From positions 1-64,000 of the forward strand of contig JAUIRK010000693.1 in NCBI GenBank assembly GCA_030549495.1: a stretch of 64,000 nt of DNA, given 5' to 3'. Below are positions 19,969-33,600 of the stretch, in pieces. Position 1 is the first letter of the stretch. The number at the start of each line of letters is the position of its first letter. This DNA is from Nectonema munidae (taxonomy: Eukaryota > Nematomorpha > Nectonematoida > Nectonematidae). The translations under genes and the position numbers were made by a program. The notes beneath the pieces were generated by a model. It saw only the letters and a list, made by a program, of their open reading frames with translations. It was not told the origin of the DNA and made no database searches.

Positions 19969-22900
19969 ATGTCAATGCCTGCGTGTGTTATTGATTTTGG
20001 TACTGGCTACACGAAAGTTGGCTTTGCTGGAAACTCCGAGCCACAGTTCATTTTTCCCACGATGATCTCTAACAAGGAGTACATGAGTGCCGATGGCAAC
20101 AAAGCGATCTGTCGTTCTGAGCTGGATGACCTTGACTACTTCATCGGTGATGAGGCTACAAACCTAGGCGATTACATGGTCAAGTATCCTCTGAGACACG
20201 GCATCGTTAGTGATTGGAATTTAATGGAAAAGATGATCACTCAAACCATTTATAAGGTACTATGCACACTTGCTACTTTTTCTACTGTCATGGACCTTGT
20301 CCTTCGATACTACATATCCTGTCATGCGTTCTAATCTTGAAGTTTGTTTTGGTAACCTTGAAAGAGATTTCCTAAATGTATGCTCCGAGAAACGGAGATC
20401 TGAGAAAGTGATGATGATTCGTGAGATGCGCCTTAGCTTCCATAGAATAATATGACTTGAATATGGCTTTCTTAAATTTCTTAAGAGTTGGTATCATGTT
20501 TCTTGAATCATGAAAATTACTTACACTTCTATTTTGACTTCTTCACACTTTTTTATTTATGAGAAATCGAAAAAGTTTTGAGGACATTTTCTATTTTATG
20601 CTTGCTCCCTAAAATCATATTTCCTTATTTTTGGAAAGTGATAAAATGTTAAAATTAATTTATCTTCTATTTTTTGACAAAACAAGGAATCACTGAAGAC
20701 GATACGAAATTTAGTCTTAATACTTGTCATTTTATTGAAAATATTTTCATATACATATCTCATGTCCAAAATCAAAGTTATTTTTTACTTATTGAACATT
20801 AGATTTGCGTACTTCTTTCGTAAAATGAACCCAAATTCTATCATTCAGCTCTAACTATATTTGAAGATCTATTAGTCCATGGTGGTTAAAAAAGATTTTC
20901 AATTCTGCAATGCGCCCTCACTGTTGCGCGGAATAGAACACATTAAGGGATACTTTCTCATTGTTTGCATGTTAATCAGCATTTATTCAGCCAATTTTGA
21001 TTGGTTGTTTCGATTCACATGTAAGTTGATTGGTAAAAACTAAAAAATTATTCAAAATTTTATATCCAATCAAATCAAAAAGTTTGTGTAATCCACCCTT
21101 TCATAAAAAACAAATATAATTTAGATCTCCCAAAATCTCTAAAAATTAGATACGGTAAACAACCCTTCATAATTATTATAAATTAACATTCTTTTTTAAC
21201 AAACATTTTATTAATAACACATGTTTCTTGAGGAATCATCAGCTATAGGAGGGGTAGCCAACCTTCTGTTTCCATGCATCAATTTTTTTCACTCCTAATT
21301 CAAATGCTCCACATAAAGTTTAAATTTGGCAGTTATACATAAAATCATTTGATATATATGATAGCGTAGACAGATTTAGCAGTTGTAGAGGAAGGGGTTT
21401 CACATGAATGCCAGGTAAACTTTACTAACTTACTTTATTGAACTTTGAATTTGCATTGATAATATTAATTATTTTTTCTGAAATTACTAATAAAAATATA
21501 TCAACACAATTAGCAGTTTTAAAAAAAAATAGTTTTAGATGCAGAAAAATAGACATAACTAGCTTTAATGATACTTTTGACTTTGCTTTCACCAAATCTT
21601 GAAAATTAGGAGTTAAATTAGTAACTGATAGCAACAGACAGTTCTTCATATCCGAATCAGATAGTTTCGACCTCAGTTTCTTCTTTATCATTTTGATGGA
21701 TGAAAATGCTTGCTCGCATCTGCATGTTGTTGCGAAGTGACAGACATTACTTTCTGCAAATTTTCTCACTTCTGGAAAATGTTTACATGGTAATGATCGC
21801 CAAACATTAATCATTTCAGATGCACAGGGAAGTGCATCAAATTTACTCTTTAGTACTCAATTTGCTTTTAGATCAATAAGTTCCATCCGTGTATTACTTT
21901 GCATCTTCAGAATGTTTTGTTCAGTAAGTGAAAATGGATTTATAAATGCAAGCATGCAGTCTTCTTCTTCGGCAAAATCACTAAAACGACTATCAAACGC
22001 CTCTTTAATGATTTTTCAACGCATTCTGTAAAGAGTAAGCATTATCTTCAACACATTCATTTTGTTCCTTTAAATGTGGAAATTGGCTCAAATCCTTGTT
22101 TTCTAGCTGAGAGATAAACAATTTCAACTTCATTTTGAATGCACTGATATCATTTACTAAGCTAGGAAACAATATGTCCTTGCCCTGCAATTTTGAAGAT
22201 GGCTGTTAACCCATTTAAGGCCAAGCAAAGCAGACGATATGTAAAAAAACGCAGACGATTTATATTCAAAGTCATTGAAAAAAGCAGACGAAGATGAAAT
22301 TACTTATGTTCCAAAATAGGAACATTGGCTTTAAATGGGTTAATATCAACTAAAAATGCTAAATCAAACATCCACTTTTTATCACACAAAAGGGACCTTT
22401 CTTCGGCCAGCTCTTCGTTCTCTTCCAGAAAATCATGTACAATATTTTTCAATTTTCGAATCTTCTGAGGACTTGTCTTCTAGAAAGCCAACGCACATCA
22501 CAATGAAGGATGAGATCACCATATTCTATATCTAACAGTTCACAATATACTAATTTTATTCACACATTTTACAACTGGTATAATAACATGCTGTAAATTC
22601 AAAATTTTTCCACACAGTGACTCTTGGTGTATAATGCAATGATATTTCAGAAGAGGGCGACCTAAAAACCTTTCGAGCAAGGCTACAGTTCCAGCAACTC
22701 TACCCATCATTGACGGTGCTCCATCAGTACAGACGCTTAAGAGTTTACTAAAATTTAATTGCTGATTTTGTAGACATGACTTTAGTTTCTCAAATATATC
22801 AGACCCTCTGGTTTTTCCATGGAGTGACTCAGGGCTCCCTTACTATTTACCTGGCTAAATCACATACAGTAAAACATCAATATCTCGAACATGGGATATC

Positions 22901-25900
22901 TCGAAGCCCCTTTTATGTCGAAGTGAATAGCCAGTACGGAATTTATCCTCTATATTATAAATGAAAATAAGTTTTGTTATCTCGAATACGGTTATCTCGA
23001 ATACCTCGCTTATCTCGAAATAAATTTATGGTCCCGAACTCAAATTTTACCCCGGTTATCTTGAAATAAAATCTTTTTTTGCTAAACTTATCTCTTTTTT
23101 CAATCTCACTGCTTAGAGGACATTACACCATCATGTATAATTAAATATCCTATAATACTTGCACTAGCATTACAAACTGTTTTATTCGTTTATTGAGAGA
23201 TCACTTGTTGTTGACTGATTGATTTGAAATTAAGACAGCTTACAAAATAAAAGAAAGCACGCATAAACACACGTTGCATAATGTTAGTAATATAATTTTG
23301 CGTGACATGTTTGAAATGGTTCACAAAAGAAAGGGAAGAAAATACACCAGTTTCTGGTCCACTTTTAATTGCTAAAGCGCAGAGTTTTGCTTCACAGCTT
23401 GGTGAAAATTTCAAATGTACAAATGGGTGGCTCGAACATTGGAGGGCCATAATATTACATTTAGACGATTGTGTGGAGAATCAAAAAGTGTGAATGAAAA
23501 TACAGCTGTTAACAAAGCGCGGTCATCTACTCTACAGACAATTTTAGAAGAATACAATCCCTGTGACATTTTTAATGCTGATGAAACTGGGTTATTTTTT
23601 CGATTATTACCTGAAAAAATCCTTGAGTTCAAAGGGTCAAATGTCATAGTGGTAAAAAATCTAAAGAGAGGCTAACTGTTTTAGTTTGTGTTAATATGTT
23701 GGTTTAAGAAAAATTGTCTCTTCTTGTTATTGGAAAATCAAAGAATCTACAATGTTTCAAAAACTCTTCCTACTTCTTACTACGCAAACAGAAAGGCATG
23801 GATTACAAGCGAAATTTTTACTGCTTGGTTGAAAAAACTTGTCAAAAAGTTTTTTAATCAAAAAAGAAAAGTCAAGATTTTTCTGATAGTGGGAAGGAAG
23901 ACATAGATGTCATCCATTTAGAACTGTCTCATTCATGCTTGGCAATTGAAGATTATGCTCGAATCGATGAGAATCTCATGACTGCTGAATCCAACACAGA
24001 CAAAGACATTGTGGAAAAAATCATTGAGGAAAGAAAATTAGAAATGGGAGAAAATGAAGAGAATGAAGAAGGTGAAGAAGATAATGATGTTGATGAAGGA
24101 TTAGATTTATCGAAGAAAAAGCCTACATTATCACAAGTTAACGATGCAATGGAAATCATTCAAAACTGGATTGAAATGTCTGAGAATATGGAAGATGTTA
24201 TACCAAGCTATCAGAAGATCCTCCATCGAATAATGTCTGTTGAAGTGGAGGTATTTAAGCTCAAACAATGTCACATCACCAATTTTTTTACTGGTTGTGG
24301 AAGTAATCGCACTATTTATAATTGTATCATCATGAAAAATATGAGCTTTAAACACTTTATATATTCAAAATTAGAAATAATTTTAAAATTTTGGTATCAT
24401 TAAATTTGTTTTTTTAAATATATTTCATAAAAAAAATTAAAAAATTTTCTCAAAACTTTTTTTTCTCAAAGATTTTTCTCATTACAAATTGATGTTTTAT
24501 GCTTAGTATGCTTCAAGAGAAAAATACTTCAAATACTGATATCTCGAACACCCGGATATCTCGAAGTATTTTGTTAGTCCCTTGAAGTTCGAGATACCGA
24601 GGTTTTACTGTATGTCAACAGATTGGTCCAATACCAATGTGAAGAAAGAGCATGCATGGACACGGTCCTTCAGATGAGAAAATTCCTCAATTAGTCTTGT
24701 AATTGTCTGCTTTGAAAGAGCGATTTCGTTTACCCTTCTTTCAATACTTTTGTCACCAACACATTTTGCAAATTTTTGGAGACATGGTTTACCAATATCT
24801 TCACTGCCAGAGAAAGGCCTTTGCTTTTTAGCCAACACAAAGTCAATTTCGTAGGATGCTTCGAGCAGTGCCAAACTATCACAACTTCTTACAAAAAGAT
24901 ATCGCCTCTTTTTCATACCCTCTTTTTTCTTGACAATATATTCTTTTCGTAACTCAGAGCCAAGCACTGACTTCTGTTTTTCTTCTATTTCAACTTTGTA
25001 TTTTATATAGTGTCTGCTAAGATGTTGTCTTCTGTTATCTGAGAGAGTGCTTTCACCAACAATACACATTGGTTTTCCTGAAGGACTCGCAATGAATAAG
25101 AATTTATTTTCCCACAGTCATTAAACTGACGTTTGCTATCACTTTCTGCTTTTCTTTTACTCATGTTATTTTTCACTGGGATGGGCAAACCATCTAAAAA
25201 AAGAAAAAAACTTGTTTAAACTCATTGAACGTTCAAAATGAGATTTCTTTATAAAACATCTAAAACAAATAATTTCATTCTTAGAGAGTGAGAGAGAGGG
25301 AAACTTCATGATTTTTTTTAATTTTTATTACCTGATATTTCTCCTTTTTGTCTCTCGCTTCGCTCGACACGGAGGATAATAGTAAGGCTCAAAATCATTG
25401 GTAGGGAATCAATATGAAAGGATCAAAGATAATTGGTAGGAATTATATCAAGAAGGCTCAATGACATTAAAAAAAGAAACACATTAAAAATAAAATTAAA
25501 ACTAACCTATCGCCAATTCTATTATAATGAAAGAATAAACTTGAACAGTTAAATCTTAAAATAGTAAAGAAATATAAATTAGTTTCCAGTATATATCCTT
25601 ATTTTACTTTATTAAACTTATTAGTAAAGAAATTTTAAGTTATGCAATTTTTCCATGTAATTTTTAAAAAAAATATACATTTTTTTCTCAAATAAAATAA
25701 AATAATGAATTTAACTTTAAAATTAGTAATTAGAAAGATAAGAGGATTCTAAAAAATAGATTACTTGTATATTTGTCGGGTTTTTTAAAAACATATTTTG
25801 AAGCATCCAGAAGAGGCCTAAAAATTCAAAAAAAATTCAAAAATTCAAATTTTATATTCTAATAGAGTTAGATATGTAATTTATTTTTACTTAATAATTT

Positions 25901-28900
25901 TTTTTCGTTTTTTTACGCGCAGGCATGTTTTTTCTTTTATTACTCTTGGGTATAGTGCGCCACTTGTAATCGTGCAATGCGACCCTAAGCTATATTAATA
26001 TGGTTTAAAGAATATAGTTATATAATAAGCGCTGAAGTGTGAAAGATAAGAGTGCTTGCAAGTTTGTATCTGTGTCTCGTTTCTAGGAATGGTTTGTGTA
26101 GATGTGATATTATTAGAATGCTAAGACTATCTAGCAAAACCACACAAGTGATTTGAAATATATAAAAGCTAAACAACTTTCTTTACTTTTTATGAGAAAA
26201 CTTGGTCTGTCTCTGATGAAGAGATATTTGTGTAAAAATCATGTATCAATCCTCACGAGTAGAATAGCGTAAATAGAAATGATATTTTTAATTCAGTATC
26301 TGCACGTAGACCCCGAAGAGCACCGCTTCTTGATGACAGAGCCTCCTTTGAATCCTCCCGAAAATAGGGAATACCTGGCCGAGATCATGTTCGAAACATT
26401 CAACGTCCAAGGCATGTACATCGCTGTGCAGGCAGTTCTAGCTCTCGCGTCTTCATGGACCAAACCGGATTCCAAAAAAACCATGACTGGAGTCGTTGTA
26501 GATAGTGGCGATGGCGTGACACACGTTATCCCTGTTGCTGATGGCTACACAATCGGTAAGCCCTACTTATTTGCCCCTTTTTTCTGCGCAAAAGTCGATG
26601 TGGAGTGAAAGAAAAGCATGCGTATATAAGATAAATTGAAGGCAGGAATAAATATGAAGTAATAGTTGTTTTCAAGGATAATCTATATGATGGTGGTATT
26701 TATCATATGCCTTTCGCTTATTTTCGTTCCTCCGTTTTTAGTCAATTAATTCTGGTAAAGTGTTTAAAGTACATACGAATAATAGATACACATACATACC
26801 ACGTACATATTGACACCAGGCATCCGTGCACTGTGCATAACATATTTAGCCAATAAAAAAGTTAAAAAAGAGCTTTTGTTCTTTAAATAACATTTGGTAA
26901 ATAAAATGCCAGTTCATATGGTAGTAATGGGACGATTGAACGGAATCGTGAGAATCGTTATTTTATTTCGGAATCTCATTTCAAAAATTCAATGCTACCT
27001 ACCGATAACTCGTCCCGATTCTTCAATTATTTATGAAACATATTTTTTTATTAAATAAACAAAGTTAACATTTTATGTATATCAAGGTCTCTTGTTGAAT
27101 GCTCTTTTCTCTTTTTGTATCTATATATAAGGTAAAAATGTTCTTTCTTTCATATAGAGAATTAGTAGATTTATTCAAGCCAGCGGTTTTAACCAGAACA
27201 AAGTTAGAAACAAGTTAAAAACTTTAAATCTATAAATTGTATGGAGATGTAAGTGTGAAGAAGAGTTGAACTGAGAGAAAGGGAGAGAGTTTTAATGTAA
27301 TATTCTTGTTATGCTATATTCGTTGCTTTAGTTTTGAGAATGCGGTAAAGAGGTTGGTCGTGTGGTTTATTTGTGTTTTCATGGTGCAATTAACTGATTA
27401 GTCCACTTAAAGCAGACGATTTTGGCCAATTCCTTTTGGTTTCCATCCAAAATTTGGGTTTGTCTACGTTCTATTTATGGGACATTGGCCTTTAAAGTGT
27501 TAATAGAGAGGTAATCTTTTTTTAAAATATAATTTCACCAATTTTTCTTTTGACTGAGCTGTGGATGGAGGGTAAAATAAGTAATACTGTTAAAAGTTCG
27601 GTGAGTTCATATTTGAAAGTGGCATTTTATGTCATTTTTAGATTTATCGTAGTTTTTAAATTTTTTTTACCATTTGTGTAAGAGCCTTATAGTTTCAAAA
27701 TAAAAAGAATCACCACCTCAATCGGCATCTTGTATTTTTTAAGAATCCGCATCATAATCGGAATCGTACAAAACTATCATATGGTCAGGGTTGGCAACTT
27801 TACCCTAAAGCCACCGGAGTTTTTAATAGGTTTTATATAAATTCGACATTTTATCAGTTTTTGCGTTTCTTTTTTAAATCGATAACAAAAGAATTGTATT
27901 TTTGTGGTTTTTGATAGCACCTTTGGTACCGAATGCTTTTTTACATGTGGCCTTAAGCTTTTATCAGCTCCCTGTCTATTTGGAGATCTCGAGAGATCAT
28001 ATTCAATATATTCTGATATTAGGAACAGTTTGAGAAATCGACTTTCAAGTTTCAACAGAAAAAAACAACAAAACTGGTGCAATCAATTTTTATTGTGCTA
28101 TGAATTCCTTGAATGCTCTTTTTTAAACTGCTTATTGTTTTTTAAATATTTTAATTTTTCTATTTTTTACAGCAATATTTGTAAGTGCTAAAATTGCTTT
28201 AAAGTCATATATCCTATACTATACAATGTCCTAAGCTATGTTTTAAAAGAAAAAGGAGATTTATTTCTACTATAAAGTAAAAAAAAAGCATAGCAAAATT
28301 TGGTAAGTTTGTCTATCTTATCGACCCCTAGAGATCTGTTATGGACCCCCAGGGGTCGATATCGACCACTAAAAGTTGGTATCACTTAATTTTAATCGAT
28401 TTTTTATTTTGTAATATTCATTGCCAATCAGTTGAAATGGTATAATTACAGAGGCGTGCATAAGGTTTGTGAAATACTTAGTTTCGATACTGCAAGATCT
28501 TGGGCTCGATCCAGCATCATACCCTGCTTGTAAATAGTTCGACAAAAGTTGCGCAACTGTGCCTTTTCCATGAAAACACCTCAAGATACTTTAACCTTCA
28601 TTTGTGGTAAAAACGTTGCACATTCATATATTATATGAACTACCAACCAGAATATCTTTAAGCTTCGCATTATTATAGCGAATGTATTGATAAAATGTTT
28701 TTACCTGTAGATGTTATCGATTATTATTATCTAGGCTGACAGAAATAGGGATCAAGAAATGAGATGACTCTTCGCTTTATTGCGCTAAATTTGGGAACTT
28801 GATTCGTTATAAGTGAAAACTGCGCCTAAATTTGCAAAGATCATAAATAGAAATAATGTACATTCTAAACGCAATTTGTTCACTTCGCGAATCTCATAGT

Positions 28901-30525
28901 GAAATAAGAAAGCTCATTCTGTAGGCTGTATCAAATCATCTTGAGGGCCGCATTTGGCCCGCTTGCACTATGTTAGACACCCTTGGTCTAGGTATTGCAT
29001 AGTCTAGTATTGGGGTAATGAATGAACATAATTAATAATGCACTGGAGGCAAGGCAGGTATAAAAATGATGATTCACCTTTAAAAGCGCGCCTAAGTTTT
29101 TCAAATGCTCCTTTTGCTAATAGAACGTGTTACACGAATACATTAAAGTGAAATTATTATTTTTTATTTAATTGTACAAATCTAAAATAGCGATGGACTG
29201 CTTACAAATTAATGTGAACCTTGTCATTTTTTTGGCTTTGCAATTCTTTCATCATGAATCCTGAGCATCAGCTAAGTTATCCTTCCAATTCTCACAGCGC
29301 TTTCTATCGATTTATAATTGAAAATTAAACTGATGAAGAAAAGTAATATATCATACTTGCACTCTCCACTCTTGAGGCTTAATTCCTCATGTAATTTGTA
29401 AAAATTTTTAAAAGAAAATATAATCAAACATTGTTACTTTTTTCCAAAACGCGTCTAAGATTGCCAATGTAATATGTTAGATTTCGCAGTCCTTTTTGAT
29501 ATTTTAGCTGCAAAATTCTTCTGAAATCCACATGCTTTTTCACATTTTGCCAATATTTAATATATAGAATTATTTACTTCCCTCTATTTAAAAAATAAAC
29601 TGATACTTTTATTCAAAAAAAATCATGTTTTTAATTATTATTGAATAAAAAAACTCACGGTAATCTTAACCTCTTTGATCATCTTTTAAGCTTGTTCAAT
29701 TCTACCACAAGTTATTTGTGATACATTTTGTAAATGTTTGATTTTTTTGTATTTCACTTTCAATAAATTAATTTACGTTTTATTTATTCTTCGTTTAAAC
29801 GCTTTCTAAAAATCGAGCAGTGTCGAACAAGGAAAGCCAACCATCAAGAAAGAACAAGGGTTTATTTTGCCCCCTTGAAATATATAAATGTATACACTTT
29901 AGTATAGTCCAGTCTGAATTAAAATGAGTTTGTCTCTAGACGGCGCTGATCACGACACTAAGTCGCTTTCTTCAACACGCAGTGAAGCAATAGGGCGCCT
30001 CGTGAGATCATGTACACGTTGAGCTTACATTTAGGTAGTTGCATAAAGCATATTCCCGTAGCTGGAAGAGATATAACATTCTTCATTCAATCCCTTCTGC
30101 GCGAACGAGAGCTTACGATCCCACCGGAGCAATCGCTTGAGACAGCCAGAAACATCAAGGAAAAGTTCTGCTACGTGTGCCCTAACATCGCCAAAGAATT
30201 CAACAAGTATGACAGCGATCCCATTACCTGGATTAAGAAGTATTCTGGTGTTAATCACGTGACCAAGGTTCCGTTTTCCTGTGATGTGGGCTATGAAAGG
30301 TTTCTTGGTATGCTTCATCTATTTTTATTTATATCACTCACCCACAAAGTTTAGGCTCGTACCAATGGAGGACATTCTCTTTGCTGCCTTATTTCGCCAT
30401 CAGTGTATTATGTGCGAGGTATAACTAAAGATAAACTTCCACGCATTCTTAATAAGTTTTCTTCAAAACGACATTCTCTATACAAGAAGAAGTTTATTGA
30501 AATCAAAAATATAAGAATGATACTT

Positions 30526-30611
<86 letters not shown>

Positions 30612-33600
30612 CGGAAAAGACTAATTATTGTTATTACAGGCGCTACTAGTCCACCCCCAACAGAGGAACAGCATTTTGACGTATAAATTTCTAATTGCTC
30701 ATTTTAGTATTTTAGATACAGAATGAATTACATATAAGTTATATGTGTGTTTCGACATGTACACTTCGTGTTTGTATATACACCAAGAGATTAAGAAGAA
30801 AAGAGATACAATAATACAAAAAGCTAACAATACTTAAAAGCACACACACACACACACATATATTATATATTTTTAATTCATATTAATTTTAAATAAAATA
30901 TTTTAAAAGCAAAACAAAAAACAAAGCCAGAAGCCTTGTAATAAATCAGATTTAAAAAAATAGCAAACGCATATATTAAGCCAGTAAATTAAACTATTTG
31001 AAAATACATTTAGGACTTGGGTCTAGGAATTGACGTGTATGAAGTTGTGAACTTAAATTTGGCTCTTTGGACTTTAGATCCAATGAAAAGCAGACAATGA
31101 TTAAGTCAACGTAAGATACTTTTGCTAAAATGAGTACAGCGGTACTTAAAGGCAAAGCTAGCAAATATCACAAGAGACGCTTTTAAAAACACAAATAACT
31201 TTCATGAATACAATTCGAATCATAGGTTTTATTAACAAAAATTTTGAAGGAACTTGTAAAAACATTGCAAACTGTTTAAGGCAATCTGGATAAAAGACTA
31301 AAACATTGAATTAAATAAATGTCTAAGAATAAATATGCTATAAATTTAGATTCTGGATGTAGGCGTCTCCAAAGTGCTCGATATCGACCCTCTGGGGTCT
31401 ATGAGAGTTTTCTAGGGTTCGATTAATACTTTGAGGTTGAAAAGGAGTCGATTATGTTATGGAACCTGAGAACGGTGGAAGTTTATGCAGTGTAATGACA
31501 TGCTTTTTAAAATAGCATCATTCATCGTTTCTGATCTTATTGTTTTCATTTTTTGATTTTAGGTCCAGAAATCTTCTTCCACCCAGAAATAGCGAATTCG
31601 GATTATCGAACTTCTCTCTCTCAACTCGTTGATTTTGTTGTCCAGAGTTGTCCGATTGATGTCAGACGTCCTCTCTACAACAACATTGTACTCTCTGGTG
31701 GCTCCACCATGTTCAAGGTTTTCTTCGATTCCTCCACCTTTTGCAAATTCTAATCTGCTAAACACTGATCTCACTATTTCCATTATTTTTACTTATTTGG
31801 CCGATTTTTAGTGTTTTTTTTTAGATTTTCTGTGTAGTAGTTATGCAGCCGTATTGAACTTAGAAGAATTTTTATTCCTTTTTTACTTTGAATTAATCTA
31901 GTTATCCAAACTAATTGATGGTTAAGTGACAGGTGCAAAGTTGGTTACAAACAATCCTAGTTAAAAATGTAATTAAACGTCTTTATTAAATGCGTATATA
32001 TCCTAAAAACTATTTTAAATAGATATCAGATCTATAAAAATCTTCCCAAAACCTTTCTTAAGGTTGAACCGGGGAGACAAAAATATTTCCATGTTCTTGT
32101 AATTTTTAATTGGTAACCATTTTCAGGCTATTTTGCCAAACGGGGAGACAAGGAATCATAATATTTGGGGAATTTTATTAAGTCAATACACAATTGTGTG
32201 TTTTAAGGAAATGAAATTACCAAAGGGGGAGGGAGACCATGCTTCTTCCCTATTTTTGGTATTTTATTAATTGATTCAATATACAAATTGTGTCTTTTAA
32301 TGAAACCAAATTGTCAAATGAGAAGAGAATGGAAAAGAGAACTGTCAAACGGAGAAACAATGATCAGTTAGAATGCTCTGACTACAATAAAAACTGGAAT
32401 GGTGAATACACTCACTCAACGGTTGTTTTCTGTTGAGGTACTACATCATTCTAAACTTTTCATAATGTTTGTTTTGTCTACACTTGAATGAATTAGAGAA
32501 GGAATATTAAAGCCGGAAAGTTTGCTTGAGTTTAGTAAATACTTTTAGCGACCTCCTATGGAAACTACAAATACTGCGTCGGCAACATATGGCATTCACA
32601 CCTCTCTATGGGCAAAAATTAAGCGTATATTTTTTGTTATAACTATATTTCAAGATGAGGAAGGATATTTAACTTTTTGTTTATGCGGTAACGCTCTCCT
32701 ATCTTTTGAAATTCATTTTTTAGCAGTACAGATCGTCATATGTTAACATTAATTGAAGTCCTTTCCACGTTCAATCTAAACAAAGACAGTGATGAAAATG
32801 GGTTCCTATTTTGATATATTTCCTTACCTTATTTACTTATAATGATCACTTAATTTGTGACACCGTTTTCCATTATTGAATGTGATGGAACGACTAATAA
32901 AACTTTTTATATTCCCCTACAATTTTAAAATTGCTCAGTAATATGATACGCTAATTCGTTTAAAAACAAAACATTAAAATAATTGAATGATATTGGAGCC
33001 TGATCCATCCACAGTGTAAAATCTAATTCAATATGATGCAAAGGGTGCATCTTATGCGACTAAAGAATACACCTAAAAATATTATCTCCACAGCTTATAC
33101 GTGGTGCAGCTTATACTCGGCATTTTACAGTATGCAAAGAAAAAGTGGTTGGGAGAGGGGTTTTCAAAGACAACAATAGAAATCTAATGTAACTTCGTTA
33201 TTTGTACTTTGAAATAAATTGACATTTGTTTGCATCCATTTTGAGAATGGAAAAAAACAGTTATAAATTTTGTCTTTGCGCTCTACGTGAATCTTTAGTT
33301 CAGCAACTGAGGACATGTATTTTATTTAAAGACTGGTTCCAACCAAAGCGGCTTGGTCGCCGCTGGTATGGTGATAACAAGATATCTGCCATTGGAGGCC
33401 AACGACAACAACAACTCTTCATTTTTGACCATATTTGAAGGGTATTTTTTAAAAGGAGAACAAAACTTTTCTTTTGTAACAAAAATTCTCAACTTCTTTT
33501 TATTTATTTTTTACGCTCTTTGGAAAGTTTGTTTCTAAATGCTGCTAACGCCGAGGCTGGGAATAGGGATAAGCTCCCATTCTCCTAGAAATGTCTCAAA

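Larger units (their letters stand above)
21250..25190 (-). mobile_element. hAT transposon of GTF2IRD2/ZBED type in ARP3 intron 1, antisense to the gene
   Basis: Minus-strand pieces in order: [15 protein letters not shown] (25160), [19 protein letters not shown], then [10 protein letters not shown] (first Asp). After the Tigger insertion come [17 protein letters not shown] (second Asp), [17 protein letters not shown] and [20 protein letters not shown]. After the MITE come [20 protein letters not shown] and the C-terminal dimerisation block [20 protein letters not shown]. This matches the transposase from which vertebrate GTF2IRD2 C-termini derive. GGGGTAGCCAACCTT at about 21254 looks like the 3' terminal repeat; the other end was not found. 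Several stops are present. It is interrupted by a Tigger and a MITE, so it is the oldest of the three. Confidence 0.85.
26556..30034. other. ARP3 intron 2: short hAT and MITE remnants
   Basis: A worn TTAA-type MITE lies at 27398-27503. A hAT-like tip CAGGGTTGGCAACTTTACCC starts at about 27785. A segment with GGGGTCGATATCGACCACT lies at 28337-28366. A box-B-like motif occurs near 28500. A hAT end GGCCGCATTTGGCCCGC...TTAGACACCCTTG ends at about 28985. No gene seen apart from the flanking exons. Confidence 0.5.

Noticed and set aside
30010-30034. ATG at 30010 as the start of a separate gene
   Set aside because: The open frame before 30035 is intron. The AG at 30033-30034 is the acceptor of ARP3 exon 3, and the reading continues from exon 2.
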